A stretch of DNA of 64,000 nucleotides, from contig CAJMSH010000003.1 of the NCBI GenBank assembly GCA_905216055.1, positions 62,001 through 126,000 of the forward strand, given 5' to 3'. Of this stretch, positions 33,665 through 41,166 are shown piece after piece. The DNA comes from an uncultured bacterium (GTDB taxonomy: Bacteria; Cyanobacteriota; Vampirovibrionia; Gastranaerophilales; Gastranaerophilaceae). Made by a program: the position numbers and the translations under genes. The notes beneath the pieces were generated by a model. The model had not been told where the DNA came from, searched no databases, and worked only from the letters and a program-made list of their open reading frames with translations. How positions within the stretch are numbered: the stretch's first letter is position 1; every line of letters starts with the position of its first letter.

Positions 33665-34081
33665 CTAAATGTTATTTATAATATTTTTGAAAACTTTTTT
33701 CGGTGCCTTATGAGCAGAAGCCTTTTGAAAATCCACAATAGTTGGCAAATCATCAACACTGCATTTATTTGATGATTTTAAGACAGAAGCACTGTTTTCA
33801 TAATTTGTTTGCGGTTGAATATTATTGTTATTAATATTATCTGAAAGCTTTGATATCAGAGTAGTTCTACCAACATCTGATGCTACCAAAAATCTTTCAC
33901 TTCCAGCTCTCACAACAAAAAGCTCTTTTCTCGGGGCAAGATTTATACATTCTTCCACATTCAAAAACTTTGATTTTGAGCTTGTTGTCAGTGAAAACTT
34001 TTTATACACAAAAACAGCCATAAATATTATCCCTATCATTGCTGCTGTATAAACTATGAAATTTAACAAATAAGTACTCAT
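33665..34081 (-). CDS. fliO: FliO-like export assembly protein
   Basis: A 138-residue protein with a single N-terminal TM helix (about 8-26) and a cytoplasmic domain carrying the FliO pattern: FLNVEECINLAPRKELFVVRAGSERFLVASDVGRTTLISKL. FliO helps assemble the FliP ring. It lies between the FliM/N-like gene and fliP, the usual position. The Asn/Ser-rich tail (about 82-138) is variable in this family. FliO is found in flagellar but not usually in injectisome clusters, which supports a flagellar assignment. Confidence 0.83.
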   Translation of the reverse strand: MSTYLLNFIVYTAAMIGIIFMAVFVYKKFSLTTSSKSKFLNVEECINLAPRKELFVVRAGSERFLVASDVGRTTLISKLSDNINNNNIQPQTNYENSASVLKSSNKCSVDDLPTIVDFQKASAHKAPKKVFKNIINNI

Positions 34082-34101
34082 TATCCCTCCGAAAAAATAT
34101 T

Positions 34102-35307
34102 TTAAATATCTTCGTCCTCAAGTTCGAAATCACTGTAATCAAATTCATCCTCTTCAGGATTTTGAACTTCAGGTTGAGCGGCAGTCTGCTCAGGCTCATT
34201 TGCAGATGAAGTATCATCATCCAAACTCATCTCTGATTGTTGATCACTAAAATCATCATTTTGTTGAGGTAAAGCATTTTGAGCGGTATCTGTTTTTGGA
34301 GCAGGCGCAATAACTTCATCAATTTTTACACCATATCTGTCATTTACAATAACAAGCTCTCCTCTGGCAACAGGCTTGTTTTCAACGCTCAATGTAACCT
34401 TATTCTCATATATTGATGTCAAATCGACAACAAGACCTTTTTCTATATTTTTCAATTCGCCAAGAGTAATTTTAACAGTATCAAATTGAGCACTCATATC
34501 AACTTCGATACTGTCCCAAAGATTTGTACTTTCTCCTGCCATATCTTCATTTCCTCCATCGTTATCAACCGGTATAACCAGCCCCAAATTTGGGTTTAAA
34601 TTTATATCTGTTTCATAATCCTTAAACTTTAATACCATGTGATTTATATTGCTGTCGTCAAAAACTACAATGTCATCAACTTCAATGTTTTTAACATCAA
34701 TAAGTTTAAATCTTGTAGTCCCGATTTTTACAGCAACATTAATTACACTCGTTTCAAAATCTCCATAATCAAATTTATCTTCCTTAGATGTTACAACTTC
34801 AGGATTTAAAAGCTCTTCGGGTAAAGTAATAATAAACTTTGCAACTTTATTTGCAGCAATATCCTTGATTAAAAAAGTTAAATGTACAACATCAAAATTT
34901 GTCCTCTTTAAAACAGGAGGAGCAGGGACTAGAAATTGGGAAAGGGTATTAAACATAAAATCATTAAATGACGTGATTATTTTAGCTTCCAAATCAGTCA
35001 ATTTGTTTAAATTAAATCTTGAATTAGGCTTTCCAAGAATTTTATCAAGAATAATTCCAACAGCCTCCTCAGATGTACGGAAAAACATATCATGCAACTT
35101 ATCTACACGAATTTTAGTAACAAAATACGCATCCTTATCCATTAACGTATTAATATTTTTGCTTATCCCTAATAATATAAACTTGAATCCGGGTAGGAAA
35201 AATTCATCACAAGCATTTTGAACAGCAGGAAGATAAGAATTGGCAAACCAATTGTATTGCGCATACAATTCTTTATAATCTATTGAATTGATTTTTTCGT
35301 TTCCCAT
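34102..35307 (-). CDS. FliM/FliN-type switch or C-ring protein with two SpoA-like domains
   Basis: A 401-residue cytoplasmic protein. The N-terminal 180 residues are helical with a LTDLEAKIITSFNDFM segment. A SpoA-like domain follows at about 190-245 (VKIGTTRFKLIDVKNIEVDDIVVFD) and a second, clearer SpoA domain at about 285-345 (VKITLGELKNIEKGLVVDLTSIYENKVTLSVENKPVARGE pattern). The C-terminus is acidic and Gln-rich. FliM carries one and FliN one SpoA domain; injectisome SctQ carries both in one chain, as here. It is the first gene of the fliO-P-Q-R operon and most likely forms the cytoplasmic sorting/C-ring. Confidence 0.8.
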   Translation of the reverse strand: MGNEKINSIDYKELYAQYNWFANSYLPAVQNACDEFFLPGFKFILLGISKNINTLMDKDAYFVTKIRVDKLHDMFFRTSEEAVGIILDKILGKPNSRFNLNKLTDLEAKIITSFNDFMFNTLSQFLVPAPPVLKRTNFDVVHLTFLIKDIAANKVAKFIITLPEELLNPEVVTSKEDKFDYGDFETSVINVAVKIGTTRFKLIDVKNIEVDDIVVFDDSNINHMVLKFKDYETDINLNPNLGLVIPVDNDGGNEDMAGESTNLWDSIEVDMSAQFDTVKITLGELKNIEKGLVVDLTSIYENKVTLSVENKPVARGELVIVNDRYGVKIDEVIAPAPKTDTAQNALPQQNDDFSDQQSEMSLDDDTSSANEPEQTAAQPEVQNPEEDEFDYSDFELEDEDI

Positions 35308-35409
35308 ACTTTAATTTTTATCCCTTGTTCAAGTCTGTAATAATGAGCTTTCCCCATAAATACAATAAAATATTTGTGAAAACTTCACATCAATCATTTA
35401 ATGGATATT

Positions 35410-35437
35410 TTGAAAAAATCAACTTTCTATATAAAAT
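35410..35437 (+). promoter_or_regulatory. Promoter for probably leaderless hemW
   Basis: TTGAAA (35410-35415), 16 bases, then TAAAAT (35432-35437). The ATG at 35444 begins six bases after the -10, with no ribosome-binding site. Confidence 0.5.
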
Positions 35438-35443
35438 ATATTT

Positions 35444-36532
35444 ATGACAAAAAATGTTTATATTCACATTCCATTTTGCAAATCAAAATGTAAATACTGT
35501 TCATTTGTTTCATATCCAAAGCTTGAACTAAAAGGAAACTACATAAAAGCTTTGATAAATGAAATTAAAAACTCCTACAAAGGAGAAACTTTGAACACGC
35601 TTTATTTTGGAGGCGGTACCCCATCATTATTAACACCCGATGATTTCTCAAAAATCATTGAACTTTTTAAGATAAATTCATCAACTGAAATTACAACAGA
35701 GCTTAACCCGGAAACAATAACTTTAGATTATTTAAAAAATCTTAAAACCCTGAATATAAACAGATTGAGTTTTGGCTGCCAAACATTTGACGACAAAATT
35801 TTAAAACTTATCGGCAGACGTCATAATTCCAAAGACGTTGAAAACGCTGTATCTTATGCATTTAATGCAGGCTTTAATAATATTAATCTTGATTTCATAT
35901 ACGGATTACCGACTCAAAAAACCGAAGACTTTGAAAAAGATTTAAAACACGCACTAAATCTTGGTATTCAGCATATCTCACTCTACGGGCTAAAAATAGA
36001 TGAAAATTGTTATTTTGCAAAACATTTACCGCAAAATTTGCCTGATGATGATATGCAGGCCGAAATGTATTTAAAAGCAATAGAAATTTTAACAGAAAAT
36101 AACTTTGAACATTATGAAATAAGTAATTTTTCAAAATCAGGCTACAATTCAAAACACAACCTCAATTATTGGAATAACAATACATATTACGGTTTTGGAG
36201 TAGCAGCCCACGGTTATGAAGGAGATACAAGGTATTCCAACACCACAAATCTTGAAGAATATATAAAAAATCCAACCACTCATAAAAATATCCATAAACT
36301 CACTAAACAAGAGCAATTAGAAGAAGAAATTTTCCTCGGATTTAGAAAAATGGACGGAATAAATATAGAAAAAATAAATCAAAAATTTAACATAGATTTC
36401 CGCAAAAAGTACGCCCCTATTATAAATAAGTATGTTTTATATAAGTTTCTAAAAGAAACTAATGCAGGTTTTGCACTAACAAATGAGGGTATACTAATAA
36501 GTAATACAATATTATCAGAATTTTTGGACTAA
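35444..36532 (+). CDS. hemW: HemW-type radical SAM heme chaperone
   Basis: A 362-residue radical SAM protein with the CxxxCxxC cluster motif at Cys12, Cys16 and Cys19 (FCKSKCKYCSF). The GGGTPSLL, FGCQTFDDKIL, NLDFIYGLPTQ and NYWNNNTYYGFGVAAHGY segments are typical of HemW. It lacks the N-terminal extension and the CxxxCxxCxC pattern of genuine oxygen-independent coproporphyrinogen oxidase (HemN), so heme chaperone/insertase is the better name. The gene starts without a ribosome-binding site and ends in a bidirectional terminator. Confidence 0.9.
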   Translation: MTKNVYIHIPFCKSKCKYCSFVSYPKLELKGNYIKALINEIKNSYKGETLNTLYFGGGTPSLLTPDDFSKIIELFKINSSTEITTELNPETITLDYLKNLKTLNINRLSFGCQTFDDKILKLIGRRHNSKDVENAVSYAFNAGFNNINLDFIYGLPTQKTEDFEKDLKHALNLGIQHISLYGLKIDENCYFAKHLPQNLPDDDMQAEMYLKAIEILTENNFEHYEISNFSKSGYNSKHNLNYWNNNTYYGFGVAAHGYEGDTRYSNTTNLEEYIKNPTTHKNIHKLTKQEQLEEEIFLGFRKMDGINIEKINQKFNIDFRKKYAPIINKYVLYKFLKETNAGFALTNEGILISNTILSEFLD

Positions 36533-36533
36533 A

Positions 36534-36578
36534 AAAATCCGATATTCAAATAAATATCTCAAATGAATATCGGATTTT
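36534..36578. terminator. Bidirectional terminator after hemW
   Basis: A 15-base arm (36534-36548) beginning AAAATCCGATATTCA pairs exactly with 36564-36578, with a 15-base loop and A-T flanks. It serves hemW and the convergent 167-aa gene. Confidence 0.8.
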
Positions 36579-36602
36579 ACACATTTATATATCTTAATTA
36601 TA

Positions 36603-37106
36603 TTATTTTTCTTCTTTAGTTTCAGCAGGTTTAGCCTCTGCGCCTTCAGTTTTAGCTTCAGCACCTTCTGCTTTTGGAACTTCCGGAGCATCTGATTTTT
36701 TTGCGTCAGGAGCATCAGGGGTTTTCTTTGGAGCTTCTTCTCCTTCAACCTTTTTACCTCTGATTTTACCCCAAAGGTCATCACCACTTTTACCAACTTT
36801 ATAGAAGAAGTTTTTAACCTTATCAGCTAATTTAAGTTCTGCACCTTTTGCTTCACCAAGACTACCTTTATGAACAGCAATACTTAAACCTACATAAGCA
36901 GCAACTAACAATGCAGCAACTGTTGATAAAATTGCCGGAGCTTTGCTTTTAGGTTTTTCAGCACCATCTTTCTTTTCAAAAGAATCAGCAGGGGCATCAG
37001 CTTTTGGAGCTTGAGAAGAATATTTACCCGGAGAATTAATCAAATCCTGATGATTGACAGGAGCTGCATCTCCACGGAAATTAACATTAGAAACAGAACT
37101 TATCAT
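36603..37106 (-). CDS. Single-pass membrane protein with N-terminal F-x-G motif
   Basis: A 167-residue protein of unknown family. It starts MISSVSNVNFRGDAAPVNH, has a Pro/Ala/Lys-rich spacer, one TM helix (about 59-79) and a charged C-terminal half that ends in degenerate Glu/Ala/Lys/Pro repeats (EGAEAKTEGAEAKPAET). There is no cleavable signal peptide. The NVNFRG start matches the N-terminal motif of the proteins at 30939-31328 and 58294-58857. The gene is monocistronic with a good ribosome-binding site (AGGAGG just upstream of the ATG). The tail resembles wall- or surface-spanning linkers, but location is not proven. Confidence 0.68.
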   Translation of the reverse strand: MISSVSNVNFRGDAAPVNHQDLINSPGKYSSQAPKADAPADSFEKKDGAEKPKSKAPAILSTVAALLVAAYVGLSIAVHKGSLGEAKGAELKLADKVKNFFYKVGKSGDDLWGKIRGKKVEGEEAPKKTPDAPDAKKSDAPEVPKAEGAEAKTEGAEAKPAETKEEK

Positions 37107-37294
37107 TTGGAAAACCTCCTTTTATATTACACACTTTTCAAATCAATTCAATTTCACATTAGATTAAAAACGACTGACATAATAATTTTGTCCGAAAAGA
37201 AAAACTTTTTCAACAATTGTTACAAAAATTTACAAAATAATTGGAATATTTTTTAATTGAATGTCATCTTATTATATAGAATAGGAGAAATAGC

Positions 37295-40200
37295 ATGGTA
37301 ACAGAACAAGATACACTAATTTACATTGAAAATCAGGACAAACATGATGCAAGCGTTGCAGCTAACGCATTTGCTCACAAAGACATTAAAAACAGAGCTT
37401 ATATCAACACACTTGGCGCAGACTTGGCTCTAAAATATTTAGCATCAGAAAATATTGATGTTTCAAATATCTATAATATTCATTCAATAAAAAAAATCCT
37501 TGAAGAAATTGATATCTCTGATATTATGCTTCCGAATATTCATATTGATGTGAGAGTAGTTTTTGACGAAAACGCAATATTTATTCCAAAATCTCACTTT
37601 GAGTATAATCTTGTTCCTGATATTTATCTTGTTTTGCATCTTGCAAAAGACTTTTCGAATGTTAAATTCTTAGGTTTTTTCGAACCTAAACTTATTAATA
37701 AAAATAACGCTAATGACAAATATTATTTTATTGAAAAAGAAAAATTAAACCCTGTAAGAGATTTGAAACACTATATTGAATCTTTTAAAGGTAACACATG
37801 TGAAAAATTGTCTGACGAAGAATTATCAAATTCCGAAAGAATTATCATCGCAATGGCTGACAATGATATTTCAGAAGAAGACAAAAAATATTTAATCCAA
37901 CAACTTACAAAAAGTGCAGAATTAAGAGATAAATTTTTTGAATACGAAAATTTTGAGACTCTATCATACAAAGCAATGACAGATCCTCAAATTGATCGTA
38001 AAAATTTGGAAGAAAAATTATCTTCAAATCAAGTTGATAATTTAACAGAAACAAATACTCAAGAAGCTATAAATAATCTTGGAAGCTTGGATGATCTTGA
38101 AGATTTAGTAAATGTTGACAACAACGAAAATCAAACAGATATTGCTGACCTTGGGGATCTTGAAGACTTCGAAGCCCTTACTCCAGAAACACCTGAAAAT
38201 ACAGAAAAGTCAACTCAAAAAGTTGAAGATAATACTGATTCAAAAACAAACAACAAAAATGATAATAACAATATAGCATCAGATATTGCAGGCATTGCCG
38301 GAGCTGCAATCGGAGGCGCAGCTGCAATTGCAGGGGCACAAGCTACAGGAGAAGTTTTAAATACAATTGACAACGGTATCAATTTAGCGGATACAGCCCT
38401 TAATACAGTTGATACAATAGCTAATTTAGCAGATAAAGCTCTTGATTTTTCAGAACTTGGAACTGATAAAGCTGAAACTCCGGTCAATAATTCAAACAAT
38501 GATAATAAAGCTGAAGAAATTATCTCATTTGATGACGTTGATACTTCAAAACTTGATGACATAAAAACTCCTGAAAATAATATTGAAGAAGAACCGATGT
38601 CTTTAAATAATGTAGAACCTCCTGAAAATACTGTAAATACAGATTTTATAGATTCAATAGACAATAAAATATCATTTGATGATGTTTCAACAAGTTCTGA
38701 AGAAGCAGTAAACGAACCTGCTCCATTAAATATAGATGAAAACAAAATATCACTAGATGATATTAATATACCGGATCTTCCACCACTTGAAGAAAGTGAC
38801 AACTTTACCGATAATGCTATATCTTTTGATGATATTGATACATCAAATATTTCAACTACCGATAGTACAAAAGAAGATAATTCAAATAATATAATAAATT
38901 TTGACGATATTCCAAACGTACAAAATTCCACAAATATCAAAAGTGATATCGAAACTGATCAAGAAGAAACTACTTCATTTGAATCTTTAAATGAAAATAA
39001 TAATAACCAACAACAAACTTCAAACAGTGAAAAAGATGAACAAGAAACATCAGATGATACAGCAGATGATTTTCTTGATGACACTTTAACACTTGATAAT
39101 TTAGAAGATGATAATCAATCAACCACCGATTCAATTGATATTACAGAAAACTCTGATGAAACAAACGACATAAATTTAGAAGATATTCCGGATATTAACA
39201 ATATAGATGATATTAACAATATCCAAGATACAAACACAACAGAATTAAATCAAGAACCGGAAATTGTAGAAGATCCTTCAGATACCAATAATAATGAAAG
39301 TTTTGGGAAAAATCTTCTTGAGAATTTGTCTTCAGAAAATCTTGATGATATCTCAATAGAAGATTTAAATCTTGATAACAGCGAAATATCTCAAACAAAT
39401 ACAGAAGATATATCCTCAGATGATTTATTATCCCAAATTGATGATGTTTTAACAAAATCAGACTCATCACCTATAACAAATTCAACAACAGAAGAAAATA
39501 ATAATACAAATAACGATTTTGACTCTATTCCGGAAATATCTGACCTTTCTGAAGAACCTTTGGCAGAAAAGCCAACAGATGAGTCAACAAATACAATATC
39601 AAATCAAGAAAATGAAGCTACTAATTCAAATGCGACTTCTCAACAGACAAATAATGCAGGAATTATTGAAGAATCTTTAGATACCGCACTTGATGAGCTT
39701 TTAAATAACGAAGAAGACACCCAACAAACAAATGAAAATGAAACTGAAAATGACAATATAGGTGTTTTGTTCAATGATACCGATCCTGTAACAGATGCAG
39801 AACTTGATAAAATGGAAGAATTCAATCCATCACAGGCATCGACAGAAGAAAATCAAGCACCAACCATTCCTGGGGCAGCTTTATATAACAAAAAAACAAA
39901 AAACAATAAAAGTGTTATACTTGTTGCAGCAGCACTAATAACAGTTATAGCAGCAGCATCAGCAGTTATGGTATTTAAAAACAAAGGTGATTCAACAAGT
40001 GATATCGAACCTGTTGCAGCGCAAAATACAGGAGATGGAAGTGCTGAAAATCCATTGACAAGTACTAATCAAACAGATTCAAATGTTCTTGCGACAAATG
40101 CGCCTGATATCAATGCAGCAAAAAATACCGCAAAAGTAGCCACTCAGCCTGCAAAAGAATTGAAAAATACCGCATTAAAAGCAAAACCAGCTAAAACAAG

Positions 40201-40546
40201 TGGATATATGGATGTTAATAAACTTGTTTGGGATGTACCAAACACACTTTCATATAGCCCGAAAATGCAAAATTATTTAAGAACAGCCGGCAAAAGTATA
40301 AAATTATCACTTTCAGCAGATTTATTACTTGCGACAGAATATGCCTACACAAATCAAGTGAAAGTTAGCCTGAAATTGAATAAAGACGGTAATATTATGG
40401 ATTCAAAAATTGTTTCAAGCAGCGGCTCAACCCAAATAGATAACATTGTGTTACAATCTGTTAAAGATACGTTAAGTGTCGTAAAACCGCCTAGCAGTGA
40501 GATAAAGAGCCCTGATTTCAATTTGAGTCTTATCATATACTTTTAA
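37295..40546 (+). CDS. Giant acidic membrane protein with TonB-like C-terminal domain
   Basis: A 1083-residue protein. Residues 1 to about 170 form a folded domain whose order of conserved-looking pieces (AANAFAHKDIKNRAYINTLGADLALKYL, then PDIYLVLHLAK and VKFLGFFEPKL) recalls the cyanobacterial DUF1822 family; this is a memory-based match. A Glu/Ser/Asp segment follows, then about 600 residues of acidic Asn/Asp/Ser/Thr-rich sequence with repeated [IL]-[ST]-[FL]-D-D motifs. One TM helix (about 872-893) leads to a C-terminal domain (about 980-1083) with TonB-like KVSLKLNKDGNIMDSKIVSSSGS. A sigma-factor-like gene follows by 37 bases. A transmembrane anti-sigma role is a hypothesis. Confidence 0.75.
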   Translation: MVTEQDTLIYIENQDKHDASVAANAFAHKDIKNRAYINTLGADLALKYLASENIDVSNIYNIHSIKKILEEIDISDIMLPNIHIDVRVVFDENAIFIPKSHFEYNLVPDIYLVLHLAKDFSNVKFLGFFEPKLINKNNANDKYYFIEKEKLNPVRDLKHYIESFKGNTCEKLSDEELSNSERIIIAMADNDISEEDKKYLIQQLTKSAELRDKFFEYENFETLSYKAMTDPQIDRKNLEEKLSSNQVDNLTETNTQEAINNLGSLDDLEDLVNVDNNENQTDIADLGDLEDFEALTPETPENTEKSTQKVEDNTDSKTNNKNDNNNIASDIAGIAGAAIGGAAAIAGAQATGEVLNTIDNGINLADTALNTVDTIANLADKALDFSELGTDKAETPVNNSNNDNKAEEIISFDDVDTSKLDDIKTPENNIEEEPMSLNNVEPPENTVNTDFIDSIDNKISFDDVSTSSEEAVNEPAPLNIDENKISLDDINIPDLPPLEESDNFTDNAISFDDIDTSNISTTDSTKEDNSNNIINFDDIPNVQNSTNIKSDIETDQEETTSFESLNENNNNQQQTSNSEKDEQETSDDTADDFLDDTLTLDNLEDDNQSTTDSIDITENSDETNDINLEDIPDINNIDDINNIQDTNTTELNQEPEIVEDPSDTNNNESFGKNLLENLSSENLDDISIEDLNLDNSEISQTNTEDISSDDLLSQIDDVLTKSDSSPITNSTTEENNNTNNDFDSIPEISDLSEEPLAEKPTDESTNTISNQENEATNSNATSQQTNNAGIIEESLDTALDELLNNEEDTQQTNENETENDNIGVLFNDTDPVTDAELDKMEEFNPSQASTEENQAPTIPGAALYNKKTKNNKSVILVAAALITVIAAASAVMVFKNKGDSTSDIEPVAAQNTGDGSAENPLTSTNQTDSNVLATNAPDINAAKNTAKVATQPAKELKNTALKAKPAKTSGYMDVNKLVWDVPNTLSYSPKMQNYLRTAGKSIKLSLSADLLLATEYAYTNQVKVSLKLNKDGNIMDSKIVSSSGSTQIDNIVLQSVKDTLSVVKPPSSEIKSPDFNLSLIIYF

Positions 40547-40583
40547 TTATGCTATAATGTTATAAGAACAAGGAAACCTTAAC

Positions 40584-41153
40584 GTGGAATTAGCTCAAGA
40601 TAAAATAGACTTAATAGAAAAAATAATTAAAAGCGATAGAAAATTTGCAAATAATGAAGATTTGTATGATGACTTTTTTAACGAAACCTGCAAACGTTCA
40701 CTTTTGATTGTAAAAACTGTAACATCAGATGTAACGCTTGAAGCATATTTGAAAAAGATTGCAACAACTTCAATTTTAAATGTTTTGAAAAATGAAGGAA
40801 GATTAAGAAGATCAAAAAGCGGATATATGTCTTCTAACACTGTCCCTCTTGAATCTATTGTAGAATCAAGCCTTCCTGATTATTCTAAAATTGATATAAA
40901 TTACAATTCTGTTTCAATTCAAGATACACCGGAAGATTATGCAGTAAAAAAAGAAATTCTTCAGCTAATTGTCAACTCTGTTTATGAAATAGATGAAAAG
41001 GAACCATCAAAAAACTATCTAAAATTATATGATTTAAGATATGAAAAAGGCATGACGCAAAAAGAAATAGCAGAAGAATTATCACTATCTCAGTCAGAAG
41101 TTTCAAAAAGATTGTTTAAATTGATGGAAAAAGTAAAACAGACATTTAATTAG
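40584..41153 (+). CDS. Sigma-70-like (ECF-type) regulator
   Basis: A 189-residue protein. The C-terminal part is a clear sigma-70 region 4 helix-turn-helix (LRYEKGMTQKEIAEELSLSQSEVSKRLFKLMEKV). The N-terminal part (residues 1-75, ending LEAYLKKIATTSILNVLKNEGRLRRSKSG) has the helical pattern of a reduced region 2, less clearly conserved. The start is GTG at 40584 with AAGGAAA upstream. It sits between the TonB-like acidic protein and the zinc-ribbon ATPase, with gaps of 37 and 13 bases. An alternative sigma factor controlled by the preceding membrane protein is the simplest reading. Confidence 0.8.
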   Translation: MELAQDKIDLIEKIIKSDRKFANNEDLYDDFFNETCKRSLLIVKTVTSDVTLEAYLKKIATTSILNVLKNEGRLRRSKSGYMSSNTVPLESIVESSLPDYSKIDINYNSVSIQDTPEDYAVKKEILQLIVNSVYEIDEKEPSKNYLKLYDLRYEKGMTQKEIAEELSLSQSEVSKRLFKLMEKVKQTFN

Positions 41154-41166
41154 GATTTTTAATATA

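Noticed and set aside
38215..38940. 241-residue reading frame on the minus strand inside the acidic TonB-like gene
   Set aside because: Its Ser/Leu/Phe composition is what the complement of Asp/Glu/Asn/Lys codons gives; it lies wholly inside a well-supported gene and has no ribosome-binding site.
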